The notes under the pieces are model-generated. The model saw only the letters and a program-made list of their open reading frames with translations, was not told where the DNA came from and searched no databases. Made by a program: the position numbers and the translations under genes. DNA of 37,556 bases from Streptomyces sp. col6 (GTDB lineage Bacteria > Actinomycetota > Actinomycetes > Streptomycetales > Streptomycetaceae), in assembly GCF_008042035.1 (NCBI RefSeq), contig NZ_RDBL01000006.1, positions 68,639-106,194 of the forward strand, read 5' to 3'. Positions within the stretch are counted from its first letter, which is position 1; each line of letters starts with the position of its first letter. This document shows positions 24,010-31,252 of the stretch, piece after piece.

Positions 24010-24028
24010 TGAGTCAGATCCACTCAAG
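24008..24028. promoter_or_regulatory. Perfect HAIR box, HspR operator
   Basis: CTTGAGT (24008-24014), 7 bp, ACTCAAG (24022-24028) equals the HspR consensus exactly. It lies between the dnaK -10 and the ribosome site. Confidence 0.95.
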
Positions 24029-24050
24029 TAGTCAGTTGGAGGAATCGAAA

Positions 24051-25910
24051 ATGGCACGTGCGGTCGGCATCGACCTGGGCACGACTAACTCCGTCGTCAG
24101 CGTTCTCGAAGGCGGCGAGCCCACCGTCATCACCAACGCAGAGGGCGCCAGGACCACGCCGTCCGTCGTCGCCTTCGCGAAGAACGGCGAGGTGCTGGTC
24201 GGCGAGGTCGCCAAGCGCCAGGCGGTGACCAACGTCGACAGGACCATCCGCTCCGTCAAGCGCCACATGGGCACTGACTGGAAGATCGACCTGGACGGCA
24301 AGAGCTTCAACCCGCAGCAGATGAGCGCCTTCATCCTGCAGAAGCTGAAGCGGGACGCCGAGTCGTACCTGGGCGAGAAGGTCACCGACGCGGTGATCAC
24401 CGTCCCGGCGTACTTCAACGACTCCGAGCGCCAGGCGACCAAGGAGGCCGGCGAGATCGCGGGCCTGAACGTCCTGCGCATCGTCAACGAGCCGACCGCC
24501 GCCGCGCTGGCGTACGGGCTCGACAAGGACGACCAGACGATCCTCGTCTTCGACCTCGGTGGCGGCACCTTCGACGTGTCCCTGCTGGAGATCGGCGACG
24601 GCGTCGTCGAGGTGAAGGCCACCAACGGTGACAACCACCTCGGTGGTGACGACTGGGACCAGCGCGTCGTCGACTACCTGGTGAAGCAGTTCGCCAACGG
24701 CCACGGCGTGGACCTGTCCAAGGACAAGATGGCTCTCCAGCGTCTCCGCGAGGCCGCGGAGAAGGCGAAGATCGAGCTGTCCTCCTCGACGGAGACCACG
24801 ATCAACCTGCCGTACATCACGGCGTCCGCCGAGGGCCCGCTGCACCTGGACGAGAAGCTCACGCGCTCGCAGTTCCAGCAGCTCACCGCAGACCTCCTGG
24901 ACCGCTGCAAGACCCCGTTCCACAACGTCATCAAGGACGCGGGCATCCAGCTCTCCGAGATCGACCACGTCGTTCTCGTCGGTGGCTCCACCCGCATGCC
25001 GGCCGTCGCCGAGCTCGTCAAGGAGCTGACCGGCGGCCAGGAGGCCAACAAGGGTGTGAACCCGGACGAGGTCGTCGCCATCGGCGCCTCGCTCCAGGCC
25101 GGTGTCCTCAAGGGCGAGGTCAAGGACGTCCTGCTCCTCGACGTCACCCCGCTGTCCCTCGGTATCGAGACCAAGGGAGGGATCATGACCAAGCTCATCG
25201 AGCGCAACACCACGATCCCGACCAAGCGTTCCGAGATCTTCACGACGGCCGAGGACAACCAGCCGTCCGTGCAGATCCAGGTCTACCAGGGCGAGCGCGA
25301 GATCGCGGCGTACAACAAGAAGCTCGGGATGTTCGAGCTGACCGGTCTGCCGCCGGCCCCGCGCGGTGTCCCGCAGATCGAGGTCGCGTTCGACATCGAC
25401 GCCAACGGCATCATGCACGTCGCCGCGAAGGACCTCGGCACCGGCAAGGAGCAGAAGATGACCGTCACCGGCGGCTCCTCGCTGCCGAAGGACGAGGTCA
25501 ACCGGATGCGTGAGGAGGCCGAGAAGTACGCGGAGGAGGACCACGCCCGCCGCGAGGCCGCCGAGTCGCGCAACCAGGGCGAGCAGCTCGTCTACCAGAC
25601 GGAGAAGTTCCTCAAGGACAACGAGGACAAGGTCCCCGGTGACGTGAAGACGGAGGTGGAGACCGCGCTCACCGAGCTGAAGGAGAAGCTCAAGGGCGAG
25701 GACACCGCCGAGATCCGCACGGCCACCGAGAAGGTCGCGGCCGTCTCCCAGAAGCTGGGCCAGGCGATGTACGCCAACGCCCAGGCCGAGGGTGGCCCGC
25801 AGGCCGACGCGCAGCCCGGTGCCGAGCAGGCGCAGGGCGACGCCCAGGACGATGTCGTCGACGCCGAGATCGTCGACGACGAGAAGGACTCCAAGGGCGG
25901 TGCGGCGTGA
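24051..25910 (+). CDS. dnaK: Chaperone DnaK (Hsp70)
   Basis: A 619-residue Hsp70. The ATPase domain (about 1-355) has [49 protein letters not shown] and [12 protein letters not shown]. The substrate domain has [14 protein letters not shown] and the usual beta-sandwich and helical lid. The tail from about 590 is Ala/Gln/Asp-rich ([10 protein letters not shown]) as in actinobacterial DnaK. ATG 24051 follows GGAGGA. It folds proteins with DnaJ and GrpE and is also a co-repressor with HspR in Streptomyces. First gene of the heat-shock operon; grpE overlaps by 4 bp. Confidence 0.99.
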   Translation: MARAVGIDLGTTNSVVSVLEGGEPTVITNAEGARTTPSVVAFAKNGEVLVGEVAKRQAVTNVDRTIRSVKRHMGTDWKIDLDGKSFNPQQMSAFILQKLKRDAESYLGEKVTDAVITVPAYFNDSERQATKEAGEIAGLNVLRIVNEPTAAALAYGLDKDDQTILVFDLGGGTFDVSLLEIGDGVVEVKATNGDNHLGGDDWDQRVVDYLVKQFANGHGVDLSKDKMALQRLREAAEKAKIELSSSTETTINLPYITASAEGPLHLDEKLTRSQFQQLTADLLDRCKTPFHNVIKDAGIQLSEIDHVVLVGGSTRMPAVAELVKELTGGQEANKGVNPDEVVAIGASLQAGVLKGEVKDVLLLDVTPLSLGIETKGGIMTKLIERNTTIPTKRSEIFTTAEDNQPSVQIQVYQGEREIAAYNKKLGMFELTGLPPAPRGVPQIEVAFDIDANGIMHVAAKDLGTGKEQKMTVTGGSSLPKDEVNRMREEAEKYAEEDHARREAAESRNQGEQLVYQTEKFLKDNEDKVPGDVKTEVETALTELKEKLKGEDTAEIRTATEKVAAVSQKLGQAMYANAQAEGGPQADAQPGAEQAQGDAQDDVVDAEIVDDEKDSKGGAA

Positions 25911-26560
25911 CCGAGGAGACTCCGGGCTTCGAGGAGAAGCCCGACGTCCCCTCCGGCGCCACCCCTGACGACGCCGAGCCGAAGGCCGCCACCCCCTCCG
26001 AGGAGGAGGCGGCGGCCCCGGCCGGGGACGACGCGAACCGGGTCACGGCCCTGACCGCGCAGCTGGACCAGGCCCGCACGGCGCTCGGCGAGCGCACCGG
26101 CGACCTCCAGCGGCTCCAGGCCGAGTACCAGAACTACCGCCGCCGCGTGGAGCGGGACCGGGTCACGGTCAAGGAGATCGCCGTCGCGAACCTCCTGTCC
26201 GAGCTCCTGCCCGTGCTCGACGACGTCGGCCGCGCCCGGGAGCACGGTGAGCTCGTGGGCGGGTTCAAGTCGGTGGCCGAATCGCTGGAGACGGTCGTTG
26301 CCAAGCTGGGCCTCCAGCAGTTCGGCAAGGAGGGCGAGCCCTTCGACCCGACGGTCCACGAGGCCCTGATGCACAGCTACGCGCCGGACGTCACGGAGAC
26401 GACCTGCGTGGCGATCCTGCAGCCCGGCTACCGGATCGGCGAGCGCACCATCCGTCCCGCGCGGGTCGCGGTCGCCGAGCCCCAGCCGGGGGCGGCTCCC
26501 GTGGCCGCGAAGGAAGAGAAGACAGACGACGAGGAGAGCGGTGGCGGCGAGGAGGTCTGA
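25907..26560 (+). CDS. grpE: Nucleotide exchange factor GrpE
   Basis: A 217-residue GrpE that releases ADP from DnaK. The acidic N-terminal 45 residues are disordered. A long coiled coil follows ([20 protein letters not shown]), then [32 protein letters not shown] and the C-terminal beta wing ([32 protein letters not shown]). GTG 25907 overlaps the dnaK stop in GTGA, giving coupled translation. The C-terminal 30 residues are rich in Glu and Asp. Confidence 0.98.
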   Translation: MTEETPGFEEKPDVPSGATPDDAEPKAATPSEEEAAAPAGDDANRVTALTAQLDQARTALGERTGDLQRLQAEYQNYRRRVERDRVTVKEIAVANLLSELLPVLDDVGRAREHGELVGGFKSVAESLETVVAKLGLQQFGKEGEPFDPTVHEALMHSYAPDVTETTCVAILQPGYRIGERTIRPARVAVAEPQPGAAPVAAKEEKTDDEESGGGEEV

Positions 26561-26642
26561 CATCCTGTCCGATCACCTGGCAGCACACCGTCCGGCCACC
26601 AGGACCTCCCGTCCGGCCGGTCGTCCGGAAGGAGGGACGTCG

Positions 26643-27830
26643 ATGAGTACGAAGGACTTCGTCGAGAAGGACTACTACAAGGTTCTCGGCGTCCCCAAGG
26701 ACGCCACCGACGCCGAGATCAAGAAGGCGTACCGGAAGCTCGCCCGCGAGTTCCATCCGGACGCCAACAAGGGCGACGACAAGGCGGAGGAGCGTTTCAA
26801 GGAGATCTCCGAGGCGAATGACGTCCTCGGCGACGCCAATAAGCGCAAGGAGTACGACGAGGCGCGCGCCCTCTTCGGCAACGGCGGCTTCCGCGCCGGG
26901 CCCGGCGGCGCCCAGGGCAACTTCAACTTCGACCTGGGGGACCTCTTCGGAGGCGCCCAGGGCGGGGGCCAGGGCGGCGCCGGCGGTTTCGGCGGCGGTG
27001 GCGGCCTCGGCGACGTGTTCGGCGGCCTCTTCAACCGAGGCGGCGGCGCCGGTACGCGGGTGCAGCCGCGGCGCGGCCAGGACATCGAGTCCGAGGTGAC
27101 GCTCAGCTTCACCGAGGCGGTCGACGGGGCCACGGTCCCGCTCCGGATGTCCAGCCAGGCCCCCTGCAAGGCGTGCTCCGGCACCGGCGACAAGAACGGC
27201 ACCCCCAGGGTCTGCCCGACCTGTGTCGGCACCGGACAGGTCTCGCGCGGCAGCGGCGGCGGCTTCTCGCTCACCGACCCGTGCGTGGACTGCAAGGGCC
27301 GCGGCCTCATCGCCCAGGACCCCTGCGAGGTCTGCAAGGGCAGTGGCCGGGCCCGCTCCTCGAAGACCATGCAGGTGCGCATTCCGGCGGGCGTCTCCGA
27401 CGGGCAGCGCATCCGGCTGCGCGGCAAGGGCGCTCCGGGCGAGCGCGGCGGACCGGCCGGCGACCTCTACGTCGTCGTCCACGTCGACGCCCACCCGGTC
27501 TTCGGCCGCAAGGGCGACAACCTCACGGTCACGGTGCCCGTCACCTTCACGGAGGCGGCGCTCGGCGGCGAGGTGAAGGTGCCGACGCTCGGCGGGCCGT
27601 CCGTGACGCTGAAGCTTCCGGCCGGTACGCCGAATGGGCGTACGATGCGGGCCCGCGGCAAGGGCGCTGTCCGCAAGGACGGCACCCGGGGCGACCTCCT
27701 GGTCACCGTCGAGGTGACCGTGCCCACCGACCTCGGCACCGAGGCCAGGGACGCGCTGGAGGCCTACCGCAAGGCGACCGCGGACCACGATCCGCGGGCG
27801 GAGCTGTTCCAGGCGGCGAAGGGAGCTTGA
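26643..27830 (+). CDS. dnaJ: Chaperone DnaJ
   Basis: A 395-residue type I Hsp40. J domain at 10-75 (DYYKVLGVPKDATDAEIKKA, with the HPD motif in EFHPDANKG), then a Gly/Phe-rich stretch (about 85-150). Four zinc-binding CxxCxGxG-type motifs follow: CKACSGTG, CPTCVGTG, CVDCKGRG and CEVCKGSG. The C-terminal substrate domains include IRLRGKGAPG. ATG 26643 follows AAGGAGG. The 82-bp gap after grpE shows no separate promoter. It delivers clients to DnaK and stimulates its ATPase. Confidence 0.98.
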   Translation: MSTKDFVEKDYYKVLGVPKDATDAEIKKAYRKLAREFHPDANKGDDKAEERFKEISEANDVLGDANKRKEYDEARALFGNGGFRAGPGGAQGNFNFDLGDLFGGAQGGGQGGAGGFGGGGGLGDVFGGLFNRGGGAGTRVQPRRGQDIESEVTLSFTEAVDGATVPLRMSSQAPCKACSGTGDKNGTPRVCPTCVGTGQVSRGSGGGFSLTDPCVDCKGRGLIAQDPCEVCKGSGRARSSKTMQVRIPAGVSDGQRIRLRGKGAPGERGGPAGDLYVVVHVDAHPVFGRKGDNLTVTVPVTFTEAALGGEVKVPTLGGPSVTLKLPAGTPNGRTMRARGKGAVRKDGTRGDLLVTVEVTVPTDLGTEARDALEAYRKATADHDPRAELFQAAKGA

Positions 27831-27831
27831 G

Positions 27832-28278
27832 GTGGACGGCCGACGGCGTAATCCGTACGAACTGACCGACGAGTCCCCGGTGTACGTGATCTCGATCGCG
27901 GCCCAGCTCTCGGGCCTGCATCCGCAGACACTGCGCCAGTACGACCGCCTCGGCCTGGTCTCCCCCGACCGCACGGCCGGACGCGGCAGGCGCTACTCGG
28001 CCCGCGACATCGAGCTGCTGCGCACGGTGCAGCAGCTGTCGCAGGACGAGGGCATCAACCTCGCCGGCATCAAGCGCATCATCGAGCTGGAGAACCAGGT
28101 CGCGGCGCTCCAGCAGCGCGTCGCCGAACTCTCGGCGGCCGTGGACGGAGCGGCGGCGGCGATGCAGCAGCGCGAGGCCCAGGTCCACGCGTCGTACCGG
28201 CGCGACCTGGTCCCGTACCAGGACGTGCAGCAGACGAGCGCCCTCGTGGTCTGGCGCCCGAAGCGGCCGAAGGACTGA
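27832..28278 (+). CDS. hspR: Heat-shock repressor HspR (MerR family)
   Basis: A 148-residue MerR-type repressor that binds HAIR boxes. The winged helix-turn-helix covers about 17-85 (YVISIAAQLSGLHPQTLRQY, RLGLVSPDRTAGRGRRYS, DIELLRTVQQLSQDEGINLA). A coiled coil follows (LENQVAALQQRVAELSAAVD). Its C-terminal half (VPYQDVQQTSALVVWRPKRPKD) is shorter than typical metal-binding MerR proteins. GTG 27832 is 1 nt after the dnaJ stop. Its targets here are its own operon and clpB. Confidence 0.97.
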   Translation: MDGRRRNPYELTDESPVYVISIAAQLSGLHPQTLRQYDRLGLVSPDRTAGRGRRYSARDIELLRTVQQLSQDEGINLAGIKRIIELENQVAALQQRVAELSAAVDGAAAAMQQREAQVHASYRRDLVPYQDVQQTSALVVWRPKRPKD

Positions 28279-28293
28279 GCGCTGCTCGCCCGT

Positions 28294-28335
28294 GCGGCCC
28301 GTCATTCCGGAGTGGTCTCCGGTGCGACGGGCCGC
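28294..28335 (+). terminator. Terminator of dnaK operon
   Basis: A two-part hairpin: CGGCCCGTC (28295-28303) with GACGGGCCG (28326-28334), and inside it CCGGAG with CTCCGG around TGGT. Confidence 0.8.
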
Positions 28336-28339
28336 TTCG

Positions 28340-28638
28340 CTGGACGGCCACCTCGATCAGCGGGATGCCGCCGAGGACGGTGATCGCCGGATTGGGGTCG
28401 GTGCCGGCGACGGATGCCACGGGTGCCAGGGAGTCGGCCAGGGCGGCACCGGACGGATCCAGTCATCGTTCTGGGGGTCGGGGTGAACGAGCGCCAATTC
28501 GGTGAGGCAGGGGACGGGTTCGGGCGCGGAGCGTGGCATGCGGCCAGCCGTGAGGGCCTCTGTGTACGTCCTGATGCCGGCGTCGCACAGTTCGGGTTCA
28601 CCGTGCGGGTGGTGCGATATGTCCGCGTCCTTGCCCAT
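28340..28638 (-). pseudogene. Decayed paralogue of the neighbouring LuxR-family regulator
   Basis: From ATG 28638 the frame gives HPHG..ELCD.G.R.Y..AL..GR, EP.PCL and HPDP....W.RPV, matching the first 65 residues of the LuxR-type protein at 28822-29805 at nearly half of positions. After IRPVP (about 28455) homology moves to another frame (AALADSLAPV, then PAITVLGGIPLIEVAV, matching HAITVLEGFNRINAAL), with about 24 residues deleted. The whole C-terminal part including the helix-turn-helix is missing, and the remnant runs into the hspR terminator. Frameshift, internal deletion and truncation make it a pseudogene. Confidence 0.8.
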
Positions 28639-28817
28639 ATGCGACCCCCCACTTTCGGCAATGCAGCAAGATGACGGTGGTGGAAGCGTAGTTCTCCGAC
28701 CACTCTGGGCGTGTCGGGGGAGCCGGGAACTCCCCCGGCTGATCAAGGGCGTGGCCATGCTCTCCCCCGTTGCGTGGCGCGCCCGCCGGCCCGGGGGGTG
28801 GGGATTTCGGGGCCGAT

Positions 28818-28852
28818 CCGGTCAGGAGTCCTGATCAAGGATTCCTGACCGG
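28818..28852 (-). terminator. Hairpin over the LuxR-type stop codon
   Basis: CCGGTCAGGA (28818-28827) and TCCTGACCGG (28843-28852) are perfect arms; the inner bases pair further. The stop codon (28822-28824) lies within the stem. Confidence 0.6.
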
Positions 28853-29805
28853 GCGATCAGGTAACCGAGCTGGGCGCGGCTGTTGCTGCCGAGCGCGGCG
28901 GCGAGCTTGGCGACATGGGCCCGGCAGGTGCGGACGTTCATCCCCAGGCGCCGTGCTATCGAGTCGTCGACGTGGCCCTCGACGAGCAGTTGGGCTATGG
29001 AACGTTGGACACCGCTGAGGCCGCGGGGTACGGAGTCGTACTTGATCTCTTCGCGCAGGGGGGCCGCTCGGGCCCACAGCTGCTCGAACACCTTGACGAG
29101 ATACGCGACGAGACCGGGATGGCGCAGTTCCAGCGCGTTCTGCCGGTCGTCCGTCGCCGGGATGAACGCGACCGTGCGGTCGAAGATGATGAGTCGTTCT
29201 ATGAGCTCCTCGAGGGTGCGGATCTCGACGTGCTCGTTGGCGATCTGCTCGGCGTATGCCAGGGTGCCGGGGCTGTGGCGGACCGTGTGCTGGTAGAGCG
29301 TACGAATGCTGACACCGCGGTCCACGACGGACAGTCCGCGCTCCAGCGCCTCGCTGAGCCGGTCCTCGCTCCGGCCGCCGCCGGGCTGGACGGTGAGGAC
29401 CTCGGTCAGGCACTCTGCAGTGGCCAGATCGAGCGCCGCGTTGATCCGGTTGAAGCCCTCCAGCACAGTGATGGCGTGGGTGGTCGGTGCGTCCTGCGCG
29501 CTGATGTCCATGAACGGTACGAAGGATTCCGCGAGTCGGACCGAGTGGCGGCGGCGCTCCTGGATCTCGCGCTCGATGGGGTTGAGATGCTTCGCCAGCG
29601 CGGCCGACGGCAGTACGGGCCTGAGCCAGGCGGCGTCGTCGGGGTCGGGGTGCAGCAGCGCGAAGTCCATGAGGCAGGGGGCGGGTTCGACCTCGGTCCG
29701 CGCGATGCGCCCTGAACGCAACGCACTTGCGTAGAGACGCCTTCCTTCGTCACACAGCTCAGTGATGCCATGAGGATGTGTCGGCTTTGTATCGCTTGTG
29801 ACCAT
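28822..29805 (-). CDS. LuxR-family helix-turn-helix regulator
   Basis: A 327-residue regulator of a type common in Streptomyces. The N-terminal 70 residues are the family block HPHGITELCDEGRRLYASAL, then EPAPCLMDFALLHPDP. A helical centre includes EIQERRRHSVRLAESFVPFM, and about residues 110-240 resemble a TrmB/PLD-like sensor region (EHVEIRTLEELIERLIIFDR). The C-terminal LuxR helix-turn-helix spans about 262-320 (SGVQRSIAQLLVEGHVDDSI, ARRLGMNVRTCRAHVAKLA). No receiver or AHL domain is present. ATG 29805 follows GGTGGAG. It is divergent from the GDIAW-repeat peptide across a region with GTTCATG/GAACATG repeats, so it is the likely regulator of that gene. Confidence 0.88.
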   Translation of the reverse strand: MVTSDTKPTHPHGITELCDEGRRLYASALRSGRIARTEVEPAPCLMDFALLHPDPDDAAWLRPVLPSAALAKHLNPIEREIQERRRHSVRLAESFVPFMDISAQDAPTTHAITVLEGFNRINAALDLATAECLTEVLTVQPGGGRSEDRLSEALERGLSVVDRGVSIRTLYQHTVRHSPGTLAYAEQIANEHVEIRTLEELIERLIIFDRTVAFIPATDDRQNALELRHPGLVAYLVKVFEQLWARAAPLREEIKYDSVPRGLSGVQRSIAQLLVEGHVDDSIARRLGMNVRTCRAHVAKLAAALGSNSRAQLGYLIARSGILDQDS

Positions 29806-29820
29806 TTCTCCACCCCCCAG

Positions 29821-29843
29821 GTTCATGAACATGCAGGAACATG
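29821..29843. promoter_or_regulatory. Candidate operator between LuxR-type gene and peptide gene
   Basis: GTTCATGAAC (29821-29830) is a perfect 10-bp palindrome. GAACATG occurs at 29827-29833 and again at 29837-29843, exactly 10 bp apart, about one helical turn. No other region in the window shows this clustering. Confidence 0.55.
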
Positions 29844-29933
29844 ATGCATCGACTCAGTGGTGTTCGTGTGCCCAGGTGAGACATCGTCTTTGGTGCGGGG
29901 GAGAAGAATCCACAAGTGAGGACGAAGCCGACT

Positions 29934-30197
29934 ATGTATAAGCGAATGCTTCGCTCGGCGCTTGCCGCCTCGTTCGTCGCGGCTCTGGGTCTCGCGGCCC
30001 TGAGCGGCAGCGGCATCGCCTCGAAGATCGGGGGCGGATCGGCGGCAGGAGACATTGCCTGGTCGACCCGGGCGGGCGCGGCCGGCGACATCGCCTGGTT
30101 CGGCGGGAAGGCTGCGGGGTCCGACATCGCGTGGCGGGCCCGGGCCGCGACACCGGGCGACATCGCCTGGGTTCAGCCGAGCCGGGCGGGCGCCTGA
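29934..30197 (+). CDS. Exported peptide with four 12-residue GDIAW repeats
   Basis: An 87-residue protein from ATG 29934; an in-frame GTG at 29916 would add six residues, and neither start has an ideal ribosome site. Residues 1-29 look like a Sec signal or leader: basic YKRMLR, then hydrophobic ALAASFVAALGLAAL. The rest is a regular array: (G/S)DIAW with Trp at 43, 55, 67 and 79, exactly 12 residues apart. Variable spacers are rich in Ala, Gly and Arg. There are no cysteines. It is divergent from a LuxR-type regulator, and the Rieske-like gene begins 1 nt after its stop. It could be a multi-unit precursor, signal or structural peptide. I do not recognise a named family. Confidence 0.8.
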   Translation: MYKRMLRSALAASFVAALGLAALSGSGIASKIGGGSAAGDIAWSTRAGAAGDIAWFGGKAAGSDIAWRARAATPGDIAWVQPSRAGA

Positions 30198-30198
30198 C

Positions 30199-30519
30199 AT
30201 GACTACTCCGCCGGACGACCGCACCTTCAGGCGTGAGATGGCGACCGCCTACCGGTCAGGGTGGCATTTCATCGATCTCGTCACGGCTCTCCCCCACCGT
30301 GGTGACTCGTTGATGGTCACTCTGTTCGGCGACCCGGTCGTCGTCGCCCGCGAGGACGACGGAGAGGTCCGCGCCTACCGCTGCCTGCGCAAGCCGCGAG
30401 GCGCGCCGCAGCCGGTTCGCTGCGCCATCCGGTACGACATGATCTTTGTGAATCTCGCACAGCGTGACCACCAGCTGTTCGAACCAGAAGCCATTTCCGC
30501 CACCCCCCGCAGTGCCTGA
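30199..30519 (+). CDS. Truncated Rieske-like protein lacking both ligand histidines
   Basis: A 106-residue protein resembling the start of the Rieske domain of ring-hydroxylating oxygenases: GWHFIDLVTALPHRGDSLMV, GDPVVVAREDDGEVRAY, then a RIRYD..FVNL-like end (RYDMIFVNL). The Rieske ligands should be C-x-H and C-x2-H; here they are Cys62-Leu-Arg64 and Cys75-Ala-Ile-Arg78. Both histidines are arginine, and the gap between the pairs is shorter than usual. A standard 2Fe-2S cluster is therefore unlikely. The catalytic iron domain is absent. ATG 30199 lies 1 nt after the peptide stop, so the two are co-translated. A strong terminator follows. It may bind the peptide rather than do redox chemistry. 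Confidence 0.75.
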   Translation: MTTPPDDRTFRREMATAYRSGWHFIDLVTALPHRGDSLMVTLFGDPVVVAREDDGEVRAYRCLRKPRGAPQPVRCAIRYDMIFVNLAQRDHQLFEPEAISATPRSA

Positions 30520-30560
30520 GCGATCCCCCGTCGTTCCACGTCGCTCAGACACTTCCCCCA

Positions 30561-30601
30561 CACAACGGCGCCACCGTGACCTGAACACGGTGGCGCCGTT
30601 G
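30561..30601. terminator. Strong terminator after Rieske-like gene
   Basis: ACAACGGCGCCACCGTG (30561-30577) and its perfect 17-bp complement (30585-30601) around 7 nt, between convergent genes. Confidence 0.9.
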
Positions 30602-30635
30602 TGCTGTGTCCGGCCAGGCGCACGCGCGGACGCGT

Positions 30636-31040
30636 TCAGCCGCGGCCGAGCGCCCGGTCCAGGGTGATCTCGATGACGACCCGGTCCGGGTTGGGCGAGG
30701 GCACCCGGTCGTAGCGCTCCGTGTGGCGGCGTACGGCCTCCGCGACCCGCTCCGGGTCCGTGCTGACGCGGGCCACGCCCTCCAGGGTCGCCCAGCGGCG
30801 GCGGTGTACCTGGCACGCCGCGACGCGGGCGCCGTCCGGGCCGGCGGCCAGGATGTTGGCGACCTTGCGGCTGTGCTTGTTGGTGATCACCCGGGCGAGG
30901 CCGGCCTCGGGGTCGTACGTCACGCACACCGGGACCACGTGCGGGGTGCCGTCGGGGCGGGGTGTGGTGAGCGTGCACACGTGGCTCTCGCGCCAGAACG
31001 CGAGGTACTCGGGGCTCGGCTGGTGTACGTCGACTGCCAT
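30636..31040 (-). CDS. PPOX-class flavin/F420-dependent protein
   Basis: A 134-residue split-barrel protein of the pyridoxamine 5'-phosphate oxidase superfamily, with an Rv1155-like layout: FWRESHVCTLTTPRPDGTPH, VPVCVTYDPEAG, ITNKHSRKVANI and RRRWATLEGVARVSTDPERV. It most likely binds F420 or FMN and reduces or oxidises a small molecule in the cytosol. ATG 31040 is chosen because TACGCT (31047-31052) ends 6 nt before it, a leaderless arrangement; the longer frame to 31145 crosses the clpB regulatory region. Confidence 0.88.
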   Translation of the reverse strand: MAVDVHQPSPEYLAFWRESHVCTLTTPRPDGTPHVVPVCVTYDPEAGLARVITNKHSRKVANILAAGPDGARVAACQVHRRRWATLEGVARVSTDPERVAEAVRRHTERYDRVPSPNPDRVVIEITLDRALGRG

Positions 31041-31046
31041 GGCCCC

Positions 31047-31052
31047 AGCGTA
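31047..31052 (-). promoter_or_regulatory. -10 box TACGCT for leaderless PPOX gene
   Basis: TACGCT on the minus strand ends 6 nt before ATG 31040. Confidence 0.5.
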
Positions 31053-31129
31053 GGCGGGGAGCGCCGGGCTGCGGTGGCGGGTGCCCGTGACGGCCGCTTC
31101 ACTCGGAGGAGGGGTGGACCGTGTTTCGC

Positions 31130-31150
31130 CTTGAGTGGAATGCACTCAAC
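31130..31150. promoter_or_regulatory. HAIR box 1 of clpB
   Basis: CTTGAGT (31130-31136), GGAATGC, ACTCAAC (31144-31150): one mismatch to the HspR consensus. Confidence 0.92.
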
Positions 31151-31166
31151 TTTAGGCGCGCACAGC

Positions 31167-31187
31167 CTTGAGTGGAATAGACTCAAC
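31167..31187. promoter_or_regulatory. HAIR box 2 of clpB
   Basis: CTTGAGT (31167-31173), GGAATAG, ACTCAAC (31181-31187). It lies 37 bp from box 1 and differs from it only in two bases of the central 7. Confidence 0.92.
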
Positions 31188-31252
31188 TTTGTACACGTTG
31201 ACCGTGTCAGACGTGGGAACGGACCAGTCGTCGCAAGGAGGAGACAGCGCAC

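Noticed and set aside
24024..25544. 506-residue open frame on the minus strand
   Set aside because: Antisense shadow of dnaK.
29934..30197. GDIAW protein as a chaplin, SapB-type lantipeptide or CRISPR-like array
   Set aside because: It has no chaplin domain, no cysteines for lanthionine rings and no lanthionine synthetase nearby; the repeat is coding and lacks CRISPR spacing.
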